64,000 bases of DNA from Shimia sp039969785 (GTDB taxonomy: Bacteria > Pseudomonadota > Alphaproteobacteria > Rhodobacterales > Rhodobacteraceae): positions 186,001-250,000 of the forward strand of contig NZ_JBDVNC010000037.1 in the NCBI RefSeq assembly GCF_039969785.1, written 5' to 3'. Positions 1 through 9,252 of this stretch are shown piece by piece. Made by a program: the position numbers and the translations under genes. The notes under the pieces were generated by a model. It had not been told where the DNA came from. It was given only the letters and a program-made list of their open reading frames with translations, and made no database searches. Positions within the stretch are counted from its first letter, which is position 1. The number at the start of each line of letters is the position of its first letter.

Positions 1-118
1 ACATGTCACCTTTGCCCTGATTGGACTTGCGCGCATCCCACATGACTTTGCGCCCCACCACCTGAGACAGGCTGGTGCGGCTGCGCAATTCATCCAGGAA
101 TCCGGGCGGCAGGCTCAT
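1..118 (-). CDS. dnaG: DNA primase DnaG, N-terminal fragment
   Basis: Only the first 39 codons are present; the gene runs off the left edge. The start codon is the ATG at 118-116 on the minus strand. The translation begins MSLPPGFLDELRSRTSLSQV and continues VGRKVMWDARKSNQGKGDM. This matches my memory of the N-terminus of alphaproteobacterial DnaG just before the zinc-binding motif, whose cysteines would lie outside the window. DnaG makes RNA primers at the replication fork. Identification rests on this short stretch alone. Confidence 0.8.
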   Translation of the reverse strand, partial: MSLPPGFLDELRSRTSLSQVVGRKVMWDARKSNQGKGDM

Positions 119-154
119 TCAGAAAATATGGGCGCGCTTAGGCGCCCTGTCCAG

Positions 155-466
155 TCACTGGGCAAGGCAGGTGTCTAGATAGGCTTTGCCCGGGTCCAGC
201 TTAAGTTCTTTGCGCTTTAGATCGCTATAGATCCAGTCGACAATCGCAGGCACCGCCCCAAGATATTTCTCAGCTACGGCCTCGTCTTCGCCCGACGTCA
301 TCAGTTCCAGCGCTTTTTTCTCGCTTGTGCGTTCCAAACGCAGTTCGGTCGCGCGCGTCACAATCGCGGCCTGCGCTTCGCATTCTGCTTTCTTACTTGC
401 GGCATAAGCGGGTGCAACGCCAGCGGATGTGGCAAGAACAAGAGAAATGACTGGCAGAAAACGCAT
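155..466 (-). CDS. small secreted protein of unknown function
   Basis: A 103-residue protein with a clear signal peptide (basic MRF start, hydrophobic core, AYA-A cleavage near residue 22). The mature part is short, charged and mostly helical in appearance, with two cysteines near residues 29 and 100 that could form one disulfide. It lies 40 bp downstream of soxG on the same strand, so it may be the last cistron of the sarcosine oxidase transcript, or stand between that operon and dnaG. I do not recognise the family. Confidence 0.6.
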   Translation of the reverse strand: MRFLPVISLVLATSAGVAPAYAASKKAECEAQAAIVTRATELRLERTSEKKALELMTSGEDEAVAEKYLGAVPAIVDWIYSDLKRKELKLDPGKAYLDTCLAQ

Positions 467-506
467 TGCGACGTCCTTGTGTTGGGATCAACTGCACCTG
501 TTGATG

Positions 507-1058
507 TCAGGATGAGGCGCGCGCCGCAACCCCTTTCATCGCGGTCTCCAATTCGTGAACAAGCGTTTTGGCCATGGATCGAAACGTCATGATCTGAAAG
601 CTTGCATCACCAATCCGCGTGATCGAAATGGTCATATGTTGCAGCATCGTGCGCGCGCTGTGCCCGCGCTTGAACGTGACCTGTCGCAGGTCCAGCGGCA
701 CCAGCCGCGCCAAAACGGCTTCGGCGTCGCTCCCTTCAAGCTTCACTACGGCCCAGGCATCCGATTGATCGCTCAGGGCGGCGTGATCTGCCAAGCGCGC
801 ATCCGGCTCCGGCCCGATCAGCATCACCTGTCCCTGCCCAAACCAGATCGCGCGCGCACCGTCTTTACCCGTGGCCCGGTTCACACCGGGCAACGCCATC
901 TCATGCGCGGCCTTTAACGCCCCGGCCAGCGCGGCTTCTTTCCCGCGCCGCGCTGCCAGCGAGGTCATGACCGACATTGGTACCTCGCTCAGCACCGTTT
1001 GTCCGATCTCCAGCGGCAGCATCCCGTCACAGGGCGATTTTGCAATCAATTCAGCCAC
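507..1058 (-). CDS. soxG: sarcosine oxidase gamma subunit
   Basis: Gamma subunit of heterotetrameric sarcosine oxidase, which oxidises sarcosine to glycine and passes the one-carbon unit to tetrahydrofolate. I place the start at the GTG at 1058-1056 (VAELIAKSPC), overlapping the last codons and stop of soxA; this gives 183 residues, usual for SoxG. An upstream in-frame extension to 1106 would lie wholly inside soxA and is unlikely. The position after soxA in a B-D-A-G order supports the call. Conserved SoxG features such as the KRGHSARTMLQHM segment near the C-terminus are recognisable. Expression is probably by translational coupling to soxA. Confidence 0.88.
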   Translation of the reverse strand: MAELIAKSPCDGMLPLEIGQTVLSEVPMSVMTSLAARRGKEAALAGALKAAHEMALPGVNRATGKDGARAIWFGQGQVMLIGPEPDARLADHAALSDQSDAWAVVKLEGSDAEAVLARLVPLDLRQVTFKRGHSARTMLQHMTISITRIGDASFQIMTFRSMAKTLVHELETAMKGVAARASS

Positions 1059-3981
1059 GCACGCGCCCTCCTTCGGGGTCAAAGAATACCGGATCACACA
1101 CCGCACAACGTGTCGTCACCTGCCGCAGATGATCCACCATCATGATCTCTTCACCATGGCGCGCACGTCCATTGCGCAAAAAACCCAGGCCCAAAAAGCT
1201 CTCCAACGTTGGGGAAAAACCAACTGACGTGGTGTAGCCCTGGGCATTTTCGCGGGTCGCCTCGGCGTCCGCTTCAAACAAATGCGCCCCTGCGGTCAAC
1301 TGTTTGACGGCCCCCACCGGTTTCAACCCGACAAGCTGTTCACGCTCGGCCCCGGACAACCCGGGACGTTCGCTCATGGTCTTGCCCACACAGTCCTTTT
1401 TCTGGCTCACCATCCGGTCCATGGCAATGTCAAATGCCGTGACGCGTCCGTGAATTTCAGAATGGGTGATGAAACCTTTCTCGATCCGCAGCACGTTCAA
1501 CGCTTCCATACCATACAGCCCGCCGCCCATCGCTTCGGCCCGCGCAGTCAGCAAACGGAAAAGACTGGCGCCAAACCGCGATGGCACTGCGATCTCATAG
1601 GCATGCTCTCCGCTGAACGAAATCCGGAACAGGCGTCCCTTGACACCCTGCACCGTGACCGCGCCACAACCCATAAACGGCCAGCTTTCATTGCTGATCT
1701 CCTGATCGACCAGCCCGTTCAGCATGTCACGGGCCTTGGGTCCGGCAACAGCAAATTGCGCCCATTGTTCTGTAACCGAAATCAATGACACATCCATTTG
1801 CGGGCACAGACACTGATGCACATATTCCAGATGCCGCATCACCGAACCTGCGGCCGCCGTGGTGGTGGTCATCACGTAATGCGTTTCGCCCAGACGCGCC
1901 GTTGTACCATCATCCATCACGGTGCCATCTTCGCGCAGCATCAGACCATACCGCGTGCGCCCAACCTTAAGCGTCGAGAACATGTTGCAATAGACAAAGT
2001 CCAGAAACGCCCCCGCGTCAGACCCCTGAATGTCGATCTTGCCCAGGGTCGACACGTCACATACGCCCACCGCATTGCGCACCAGATTGACCTCGCGGTC
2101 ACAGCTTTGCCGCCATGTCTTTTCACCTTGTGCCGGGAAATAGCTGGGGCGATACCACAACCCTGCCTCAATCATCGGCGCGCCGCGCTCAATGCTGGCG
2201 GCATGGCTCGTGGTGAACCGTTGCGGCGCAAATCCAACCCCCTGCGCGCCCGCGCCTAATGACGCAATCGACACCGGACTAAAGGGCGGGCGGAATGTGG
2301 TGGTGCCAGTTTCCGGGATACCGCGCCCTGTTGCATCGGCCAGCACAGCCAGCGCAGCAACGTTCGAATTCTTGCCTTGATCCGGGCTCATGCCTTGCGT
2401 GGTATAGCGTTTCATATGTTCAACGCTGGCGAAATTCTCTCGTGCGGCCTGTTTCACGTCCTTGACCGTCACGTCGTTCTGGAAATCCAGCCAAGCGCGC
2501 CCTTTGCCACCCACCGCCCAAAGCGGTGCCATGCGATAGGGTGCATCATCGGCCTGCGGCAGTTCGGTCTTGCCCGCCTTCACGCCCAGCGCGTCCAGCG
2601 CGCGCGCGGCCGCCGCCGCACCTTCGCTCAGCGCGCCATGCGTCGAAAACGTACCATTGCACGCACCAGCCGTGCTTAAGCCCGGCACCATACCCTCCAC
2701 CGGCACAAAAGACTGAATACGCTCATCCCATGCGGGGCGTCCGTTCATGTGACAGGTCAGATGCAACGTCGGGTTCCATCCGCCAGACATCGCCAGACAA
2801 TCGGTCTCGACCTTGTCCTCGCCACTCACAGTGCGAAACGACACGGTTTCCAGCCCTTTGCGCCCCGACGTATTGCAGACTTCAGCGCCGCGAAAGACCG
2901 GGTAATCCCCGCCTTCGGGCACGTCGCGCCGACTGTCGATCACAGCCGCAATGTGCACGCCCGCCGCCGCCAGATCGCGCGCGGTGCGGTGCGCGTCGTC
3001 ATTATTGCCAAACACCGTGACCCGCCGCCCGGGTGCCACGCCATACCGGTTCAGATAGGTGCGCACGGCGCTGGCTGTCATGATGCCCGGGCGGTCATTG
3101 TTGCGAAACGCGACGGGGCGTTCAATCGCCCCAGCGCACAGGATCGACCGCTGCGCCACAATGCGCCAGAAACACTCCACTGGACGCCCGGCAGGATCGG
3201 ACAAATGCTGAGACACCCGCTCCATCGCGCCATATGTGCCCTGATCATAAACCCCGGTCACCGTTGTGCGTGTCATCAGGCGCACATTGGGCATCGCCGC
3301 CAATTCGGCCACCGCCTCAGCCGCCCAATCCGCGGCGGACATGCCACCCACGTCTTCGACCTCACTGTTCAGACGCCCGCCCATCAGATGATCTTCGTCC
3401 GCGAGGATAACATCAGCACCCGCGCGCCCGGCCACCAGGGCAGCCATCAACCCGGCAGGCCCCGCACCGATCACCAGCAAATCACAAAACGCAAACGCCT
3501 TTTCATAAGTGTCCGGGTTATGCTCTTGGCTCAACGCCCCCAAACCGGCAGAGCGCCGGATAATTGGCTCATACACCTTTTCCCAAAACGCCTTGGGCCA
3601 CATGAACGTCTTGTAATAAAACCCGGCCCCCAGGAACGGCGCCGCCAGATCATTAACAGACAAAAGGTCCACATCCAGACTGGGCCAGCGGTTTTGTGAC
3701 TGCGCTTCTAACCCGTCGAATATCTCCTGAACGGTGGCGCGCACATTCGGATCCTGCGCCGCGCCACGCCCAATGGTCATCAGCGCGTTGGCCTCTTCGC
3801 TGCCCGCCCCCATAACGCCGCGCGGACGATGATACTTGAACGACCGCGCCACCAGCCGCACATCATTGGCCAACAGGGCCGAGGCCAGCGTATCGCCCTG
3901 AAACCCCTCAAATGTTCGCCCATCAAAGCGGAACGAAACAGTCTGCGACCGGTCGACTCGCCCTTTGCCCGGTATCCTCAT
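1051..3981 (-). CDS. soxA: sarcosine oxidase alpha subunit
   Basis: A 976-residue alpha subunit, full length for the family. The N-terminus (about 8-60) is a 2Fe-2S-like fold that no longer carries a complete cysteine set. A Rossmann FAD/NAD motif GAGPAGLMAALVAG lies near residue 173, followed by a pyridine-nucleotide oxidoreductase core. The C-terminal ~390 residues are a GcvT-like aminomethyltransferase domain that binds tetrahydrofolate, including the YEIAVP and GMEALNVLRIEKG segments. It works with SoxB (covalent FMN), SoxD and SoxG in the cytoplasm. It overlaps soxD by 4 bp at the start and soxG at the end. Confidence 0.95.
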   Translation of the reverse strand: MRIPGKGRVDRSQTVSFRFDGRTFEGFQGDTLASALLANDVRLVARSFKYHRPRGVMGAGSEEANALMTIGRGAAQDPNVRATVQEIFDGLEAQSQNRWPSLDVDLLSVNDLAAPFLGAGFYYKTFMWPKAFWEKVYEPIIRRSAGLGALSQEHNPDTYEKAFAFCDLLVIGAGPAGLMAALVAGRAGADVILADEDHLMGGRLNSEVEDVGGMSAADWAAEAVAELAAMPNVRLMTRTTVTGVYDQGTYGAMERVSQHLSDPAGRPVECFWRIVAQRSILCAGAIERPVAFRNNDRPGIMTASAVRTYLNRYGVAPGRRVTVFGNNDDAHRTARDLAAAGVHIAAVIDSRRDVPEGGDYPVFRGAEVCNTSGRKGLETVSFRTVSGEDKVETDCLAMSGGWNPTLHLTCHMNGRPAWDERIQSFVPVEGMVPGLSTAGACNGTFSTHGALSEGAAAAARALDALGVKAGKTELPQADDAPYRMAPLWAVGGKGRAWLDFQNDVTVKDVKQAARENFASVEHMKRYTTQGMSPDQGKNSNVAALAVLADATGRGIPETGTTTFRPPFSPVSIASLGAGAQGVGFAPQRFTTSHAASIERGAPMIEAGLWYRPSYFPAQGEKTWRQSCDREVNLVRNAVGVCDVSTLGKIDIQGSDAGAFLDFVYCNMFSTLKVGRTRYGLMLREDGTVMDDGTTARLGETHYVMTTTTAAAGSVMRHLEYVHQCLCPQMDVSLISVTEQWAQFAVAGPKARDMLNGLVDQEISNESWPFMGCGAVTVQGVKGRLFRISFSGEHAYEIAVPSRFGASLFRLLTARAEAMGGGLYGMEALNVLRIEKGFITHSEIHGRVTAFDIAMDRMVSQKKDCVGKTMSERPGLSGAEREQLVGLKPVGAVKQLTAGAHLFEADAEATRENAQGYTTSVGFSPTLESFLGLGFLRNGRARHGEEIMMVDHLRQVTTRCAVCDPVFFDPEGGRVRG

Positions 3982-4250
3982 GGCTGCGCGCCTTTCACAT
4001 CCGAGGCCAACTCGGTCTGAAAAATCTCATGGGTCACTGTGCTGCGGGTGACAACAACCCACGCCGCACACCCGCCCTCGTGATACCAAAGATCACGGGT
4101 CTCTCCGGCCGGGTTGTCGCGATTGTGCACATAGTCGTCCCACACGACATCGCTTTCTTCGGGGTCGGGCCGGTTCAATGCCACGGCATCGCCCATATAA
4201 TAAAACTCACGCCGGTCACGCACGCCGCAATTGGGACAGGTGATCCTCAT
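3978..4250 (-). CDS. soxD: sarcosine oxidase delta subunit
   Basis: A 90-residue zinc-binding delta subunit. The expected zinc ligands are visible: C5 and C8 in CPNC, and H57 and C61 in WYHEGGC. It contributes structurally to the heterotetramer. Start ATG at 4250; the stop overlaps the soxA start as ATGA, so translation of the two is probably coupled. It is separated from soxB by the unrelated secreted protein at 4263-4763, which departs from the usual direct soxB-soxD junction. Confidence 0.93.
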   Translation of the reverse strand: MRITCPNCGVRDRREFYYMGDAVALNRPDPEESDVVWDDYVHNRDNPAGETRDLWYHEGGCAAWVVVTRSTVTHEIFQTELASDVKGAQP

Positions 4251-4262
4251 CTCTGCTTCTCC

Positions 4263-4763
4263 CTATCGCGCCGCACAGATCGACGCATTCACGCGATCCA
4301 ACCGATAAGACACGTCTTGTCCCTGAACTTCGGCCAAATCAACCGCACCGCCACATTCGTCCGTGTCGCCAACCATCAGATAATCGGTCCGAAACGTCAG
4401 ACTTGTTCCGCTTTGCTTGGTCACGACAAATCCACCACCGTCACATTCCACACCGCAAAAGCTCTGCCCCTGCTGGTCATAACAAAACAGAAACTGTGAC
4501 ACGCGTTGCCCGGCAAACTTAGTGCGCCCCACATGCCCCTGACTGGCCAGATCAACCCACAGACTGGCAACCTTGTCGCCATTGATATCCCGGTGAACGT
4601 CCATGGTGATCCGTTCGACAATCTGCGCCGGGTATTTGGCAAGGTGCTGAGGTGTATACGCGCGCTGGTAACATCCCGCATCCGGGCCTGCACCCAAAAC
4701 CGGGCTGGCCGCCAGAGCCGCTGTTGCGGCGCAGATGCCTGCAAGTTTGGTAAATCGCGTCAT
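4263..4763 (-). CDS. secreted cysteine-containing protein inserted in the sox operon
   Basis: A 166-residue protein with a signal peptide (hydrophobic residues 8-24, cleavage near LGA-G). The mature part has seven cysteines, including C-x(2)-E-C spacing near residue 104, suggesting disulfides and a periplasmic location. It lies between soxB (11 bp gap) and soxD (12 bp gap) on the same strand, so it is almost certainly co-transcribed with cytoplasmic sarcosine oxidase. I do not recognise the family and propose no function; co-location with a cytoplasmic enzyme is the odd point. Its strong start context is the purine-rich AAAGGAGAGAGCA just before the ATG. Confidence 0.75.
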   Translation of the reverse strand: MTRFTKLAGICAATAALAASPVLGAGPDAGCYQRAYTPQHLAKYPAQIVERITMDVHRDINGDKVASLWVDLASQGHVGRTKFAGQRVSQFLFCYDQQGQSFCGVECDGGGFVVTKQSGTSLTFRTDYLMVGDTDECGGAVDLAEVQGQDVSYRLDRVNASICAAR

Positions 4764-4774
4764 TGCTCTCTCCT

Positions 4775-6031
4775 TTAATGCAGATTGTGCTGAGAGCCGG
4801 TGCCCTCTTCATCCATGATCCCCACACCGGTGCGGAACCGGTCGAGCCGGTATTTCGCGGCCGCGTCATGTGGCGTGTTTGTCGCCATCAAATGCGCCAT
4901 GCACCACCCGGATGCGGGCACCGCCTTGAACCCCCCATAGTTCCAGCCGCAATCAATATAGAGCCCATCTACCCCATCCATTTTGTCGATGATCGGGCTG
5001 CCATCCGGCGTCATATCCATGATCCCGCCCCAGCTGCGCAACACCTTTGCCTTGCCGATCATCGGCATCAGCGTCATGCCCGCCTCCATCACATGTTCCT
5101 TCATCGGCAAATTGCCGCGTTGGGCGTAAGAGGCATAGAAATCCAGATCCCCGCCAAACACCAAACCACCCTTGTCGGACTGGCTGATATAGAAATGCCC
5201 CATGCCAAAACTGACGACATGATCGATCACGGGCTTCAGCCCTTCGGTCACAAAGGCCTGCAAGACATGGCTTTCAATCGGCAACCGGCGGCCGGCCATT
5301 GCTGCCACCTGCCCGGATCGTCCGGCCACGATAATCGCGACTTTCTTGGCCCGGATTGGTCCTTTTGAGGTCTGCACACCTTTGACAACGCCATTTTCGA
5401 TGTTGATGCCGGTGACTTCGCAGTTTTGCACCAGATCAACACCGCGATCCGACGCCCCGCGCGCATAGCCCCACGCCACGGCATCATGACGCGCGGTGCC
5501 ACCGCGCGGATGATACAAACCGCCATAGATCGGAAACCGGGTTTGCTCGAAATCCAGATAGGGTAAATGCTTGCGCACGCCTTCGCGGTCCAGCAGAAAC
5601 GCATCATCGCCCTGATTGACCATCATATTGCCGCGCCGCGCAAAAGCATCGCGTTGACCATCTGAATGGAACAGGTTGATCAGCCCGCGCTGGGAATGCA
5701 TCACATTGTAATTCAGGTCTTGTTCCAGACCTTCCCACAGCTTCAGCGAATGCGAATAAAACTCGGAATTGCCCTGAAGAAAATAGTTCGCACGCACAAT
5801 TGTCGTATTGCGCCCGATGTTACCACCGCCCAGATAGCCCTTTTCCAGAACCGCCACATTGGTGATGCCATGGTTTTTGGCCAGATAATAAGCGGTCGAC
5901 AATCCGTGCCCACCGCCACCGATGATCACCAGATCATATTCCGCCTTGGGCTGCGCGTCGCGCCAATGCGCTTGCCAGCCCTTATTGCCGGTCAGCCCCT
6001 CACTGAATACCTTCCAGCCTGAAAAGCGCAT
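4775..6031 (-). CDS. soxB: sarcosine oxidase beta subunit
   Basis: A 418-residue flavoprotein of the DAO family and first gene of the operon. The dinucleotide-binding motif IIGGGGHGLSTAYYLA is at about 36-51, and GRNTTIVRANYF follows at 73-84. The region GLYHPRGGTARHD (171-183) contains two histidines, H174 and H182; one of them is the likely covalent FMN attachment site, but I cannot tell which from sequence alone. A C-terminal GW(N)YGGFKA-type segment completes the FAD fold. It catalyses the oxidation of sarcosine with SoxA, SoxD and SoxG. The 147 bp upstream (6032-6178) should hold the operon promoter. Confidence 0.95.
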   Translation of the reverse strand: MRFSGWKVFSEGLTGNKGWQAHWRDAQPKAEYDLVIIGGGGHGLSTAYYLAKNHGITNVAVLEKGYLGGGNIGRNTTIVRANYFLQGNSEFYSHSLKLWEGLEQDLNYNVMHSQRGLINLFHSDGQRDAFARRGNMMVNQGDDAFLLDREGVRKHLPYLDFEQTRFPIYGGLYHPRGGTARHDAVAWGYARGASDRGVDLVQNCEVTGINIENGVVKGVQTSKGPIRAKKVAIIVAGRSGQVAAMAGRRLPIESHVLQAFVTEGLKPVIDHVVSFGMGHFYISQSDKGGLVFGGDLDFYASYAQRGNLPMKEHVMEAGMTLMPMIGKAKVLRSWGGIMDMTPDGSPIIDKMDGVDGLYIDCGWNYGGFKAVPASGWCMAHLMATNTPHDAAAKYRLDRFRTGVGIMDEEGTGSQHNLH

Positions 6032-6178
6032 CGCGTCCCCCGGTCATCATTCCACCCACTTGGGATGATCAGACCCCACCGGCGCAGAAAAAACCAGATC
6101 GAAATCGACAAATGCAGGTCTGCCCGCGACCGAGAGGAAAAATCCTGCACTATTTTTCCCGGCGTTTTTGGGCTTAGT

Positions 6179-7078
6179 CTAGAAAACCACCCGGAAACTC
6201 AGACCGGCAATCGGGGCCGTTTCATATGTTTGCGAACTGACCGTCGCACCAGTTGTGCTTTCTAATTCCAACCTGCCATCAAATTCGGCACCGGCAAAGG
6301 CACTGAACGACATTGCCGGATTTGGCTTGTACTCAACTGACAAAACCACGGGAATGCTCGAATCCTCGCCCACTCCGCCCGGAGCTATACCGGAATTGTC
6401 CAACCTAAACCGAGTCCGCTCGGACCGCGTAACAAACGACACTTTGGTTTTGTCGTTGGCCTGAAAGCTCAACGAAACACCCGGCCCCTGAGAAGCGCCC
6501 AGCCCTGTACCGGTACTCAGGTTCCAGCGACTGCTAATATCCCAATCCACCAACAACGCCGGGAACGCTTCAAAATCGTCGTTACCCAGACCCGAAAATA
6601 CACCAAAAGCCGGTCCAATTTTCAGACTTTCAGACACCCGCCAGCTGACCCCGGCAAATACGCCATAGGTGAACCCGTCGGACATGCTTGCGTCATCTTC
6701 GTAATCCCAGCGCAAAGACGGAGCGATGAAGACATTGGCATTCCCTCCCGCTGAAAACCGAATGGGGGCGGACAAGCGAATGTCGCGCACATCGCCCCAT
6801 GGCGCCGCAGCTGGCACTGCGAAATCATAGGACAATTGCCCATAGCTGAGCAGCACGCCAAACGACGCGCCCTCGGGATTGCGATACAGCGCGCCGCCTC
6901 GCAAGAACTGACGGTTGGCTGAAAAGGACCCGCCGCCGCTCAGGTCTGCGTCTGACTGAAATACCGCCAACCCGTCGATCAAAGGCGTCCAACCTGTGGG
7001 CTGCTGAGCTGCCGCTTGGCCGCTCAAAACCATACTGGCCGCAACCAAACCCACATATCGATTTACCGTTTTTATCAT
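6179..7078 (-). CDS. probable outer-membrane beta-barrel protein (DUF6268-like)
   Basis: A 299-residue protein with a signal peptide (cleavage near AAA-Q at about 25). The mature part is rich in alternating hydrophobic and polar strands with many aromatic residues. It ends in SFRVVF, with a terminal Phe, which is the typical C-terminal signature of a Gram-negative outer-membrane barrel. The pattern resembles DUF6268-type proteins, but I rate this only as a likely family. Alone on its strand between sox and the DUF6151 gene. Function unknown. Confidence 0.65.
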   Translation of the reverse strand: MIKTVNRYVGLVAASMVLSGQAAAQQPTGWTPLIDGLAVFQSDADLSGGGSFSANRQFLRGGALYRNPEGASFGVLLSYGQLSYDFAVPAAAPWGDVRDIRLSAPIRFSAGGNANVFIAPSLRWDYEDDASMSDGFTYGVFAGVSWRVSESLKIGPAFGVFSGLGNDDFEAFPALLVDWDISSRWNLSTGTGLGASQGPGVSLSFQANDKTKVSFVTRSERTRFRLDNSGIAPGGVGEDSSIPVVLSVEYKPNPAMSFSAFAGAEFDGRLELESTTGATVSSQTYETAPIAGLSFRVVF

Positions 7079-7218
7079 CTTGTCCTAATTCCCGCCGCTA
7101 GATGCTTTGTTAAGCATTTAAATCCACTACGCGCAGAATTGAAATTTGGATGAAAATGAATTTGCCTGCCTGCGAACAAACAGTTCGTTGTCGCTGATAT
7201 GCAGTGCCAAAACGTCGC

Positions 7219-7821
7219 TTATTCAGGCGTCGCGGCTTTGCGTTCCTCAAGGGTCAACATACGGGGTGCGGCAGTTGGCTGGCCGTCCGCGTCAAAGAAT
7301 GGTGTCTTGCTCAGCCTGCCTGACAGCAATTCCCCAAAATGGCGGCGCAATATCTGCCAGCTCACTTTCAGAAACCCGCGATTTTGCAGGTCCCCGGGCC
7401 CCACTCCGGCCCCTTGCGTATGAACCACGGCAACAACCGGACCAACCGTTTCGGCAACGTTGTCACCTTCAAAATTTGGCGTCATAAACCCGGCAAAAGC
7501 CAGCTTTCGACTGCTCAATGTGTTGCAGACCGGCGTGTCACAGCAAGACGCATACCACCGCAATGGCCCCTTAGGAGACAGCCGCAAACAGGCCAGATGT
7601 TCTTTGCCCTGCAAAATCTGCACCCTGGACGGAACGGTTTGAAAAAGGCCGGTTCCCCCTCTGGGCTTTAACAGTTCTTCGGCCTTCAGGAACCTCGCAA
7701 ATGCCTGGCAATCCTTGCAGTAACATACCAAATGCGAGCCCGTTTCAGGGCTCGCATCCTTAATTTCGGCGCGAAACGAACCGCATCTGCATTTCAAATC
7801 CAAAGTCGCGCCGTCTGTCAT
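7219..7821 (-). CDS. DUF6151 family protein (GFA/CENP-V-like zinc fold)
   Basis: A 200-residue protein whose N-terminus carries paired cysteines typical of a GFA-like zinc site: LKCRCGSF, then LVCYCKDCQAF, and YASCCDTPVCNT further on. This layout fits DUF6151, whose biochemical function is unknown to me. Its ATG follows the stop of the glutamate dehydrogenase immediately (TAA then ATG), so it is expressed from the same transcript. It could not be assigned a substrate. Confidence 0.75.
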   Translation of the reverse strand: MTDGATLDLKCRCGSFRAEIKDASPETGSHLVCYCKDCQAFARFLKAEELLKPRGGTGLFQTVPSRVQILQGKEHLACLRLSPKGPLRWYASCCDTPVCNTLSSRKLAFAGFMTPNFEGDNVAETVGPVVAVVHTQGAGVGPGDLQNRGFLKVSWQILRRHFGELLSGRLSKTPFFDADGQPTAAPRMLTLEERKAATPE

Positions 7822-9252
7822 TTACAGTCCCTTCGCCCGATAGCTGGCCGCCACTTTGTTAATCGACACAAGATAGGCTGCCGTCCGCAGGTCCTCGACA
7901 TCCGCCCGGTCATGCCAGACTTCCCGCATCGATTGATAGGCGATGCGCATCGTATCATCCAGCCCGGAACGCACCAGTTCCAGCTCATCCGCACCGCGAA
8001 GATACTTATCCTTGAAGGCCGGTGTCATCGACCAGGCATCTCCAAGGTATCGATCCAACCGCTCCAGCTCATCTATGACCAGCTGGTGACGCGCTTCTTC
8101 CTGACGTCGCTGCATGCGCCCAAATCGAATGTGACTCAGGTTTTTGACCCACTCGAAATAGGACACGGTCACACCGCCCGCATTGGCATACATATCTGGA
8201 ATGATCACGGTGCCCTTCTCGCGCAGCACGTCATCCGCCCCCGCCGTCACAGGCCCGTTCGCAGCCTCGATGATCAGCGGCGCCTTGATGTTCTTGGCGT
8301 TGGACAGGTTAATCACCCCTTCCAAAGCCGCCGGGATCAGAATATCGCATTCTTCCTCCAGAACCGCACCGCCTTCGGCTGTGTGGGTTGCGTCCGGATA
8401 TCCGGTCACGCCGCCATGCTTTGTCAGCCACTGATGCACCGCATCCACGTCCAGGCCGTCCGGATTGAACAAGGCGCCATCACGTTCGATGATCCCAATA
8501 ATCGTCGCGCCATCCTCATCGCTCAGGAATTTCGCAGCGTGATATCCCACGTTGCCTAGCCCCTGTACAATGATGCGTTTGCCATCCAACGTCCCGGTCA
8601 GATTGGCCTTAGCCACATCCCGCGGATCGCGGAAAAATTCGCGCAACGCGTATTGAACACCGCGACCTGTTGCTTCGACCCGACCGGAAATCCCACCGGC
8701 GTTCAGCGGTTTACCCGTCACACAGGCTTTTGCGTTGATATCCGTTGTGTTCATCCGGGCATATTGGTCTGCGATCCACGCCATCTCACGCTCGCCTGTG
8801 CCCATATCGGGCGCCGGAACGTTCTGACTTGGATGGATCAGGTCCCGCTTGGCCAGTTCATAGGCAAACCGGCGCGTAATCATCTCCAACTCGTGCTCGT
8901 CAAAATCGCGGGGGTTAATACACAACCCGCCTTTGGATCCCCCAAACGGAGCCTCGACCAGCGCGCATTTATAGGTCATCAACGCCGCCAAAGCTTCCAC
9001 TTCGTTCTGGTTGACGGAGGGTGCAAATCGAATGCCGCCCTTGACGGGCTCCATGTGCTCGGAATGCACAGACCTGTATCCGGTAAATGTCTGCATTTTC
9101 CCGCGCAGTCGTACGCCGAACCGAACTGTATAAGTCGCATTACAAACCCGTATTTTTTCTTCTAATCCCGGTGGCAGGTCCATTAAGGCCACTGCCCGGT
9201 TAAACATCAAATCAACACTTTCGCGAAAACTCGGCTCTTTTATCGCGCTCAT
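7822..9252 (-). CDS. Glu/Leu/Phe/Val dehydrogenase (glutamate dehydrogenase)
   Basis: A 476-residue enzyme interconverting glutamate and 2-oxoglutarate plus ammonia with NAD(P). The start at 9252 is set by a strong Shine-Dalgarno AGGAGGATAACG directly before the ATG; an in-frame extension to 9309 lacks this support. The substrate lysine lies in APFGGSKGG, and the Rossmann motif is GLGNVGYHAAKF. The family is often annotated GdhA-like, but substrate preference among Glu, Leu, Val and Phe cannot be read from the sequence. Shares its promoter region with the divergent tad trio. Confidence 0.92.
   Translation of the reverse strand: MSAIKEPSFRESVDLMFNRAVALMDLPPGLEEKIRVCNATYTVRFGVRLRGKMQTFTGYRSVHSEHMEPVKGGIRFAPSVNQNEVEALAALMTYKCALVEAPFGGSKGGLCINPRDFDEHELEMITRRFAYELAKRDLIHPSQNVPAPDMGTGEREMAWIADQYARMNTTDINAKACVTGKPLNAGGISGRVEATGRGVQYALREFFRDPRDVAKANLTGTLDGKRIIVQGLGNVGYHAAKFLSDEDGATIIGIIERDGALFNPDGLDVDAVHQWLTKHGGVTGYPDATHTAEGGAVLEEECDILIPAALEGVINLSNAKNIKAPLIIEAANGPVTAGADDVLREKGTVIIPDMYANAGGVTVSYFEWVKNLSHIRFGRMQRRQEEARHQLVIDELERLDRYLGDAWSMTPAFKDKYLRGADELELVRSGLDDTMRIAYQSMREVWHDRADVEDLRTAAYLVSINKVAASYRAKGL

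Noticed and set aside
2749..3699. Long open frame on the plus strand inside soxA (316 codons)
   Set aside because: Lies entirely antisense to a clear, conserved gene; such frames are common in GC-rich DNA. The translation shows no recognisable motif.
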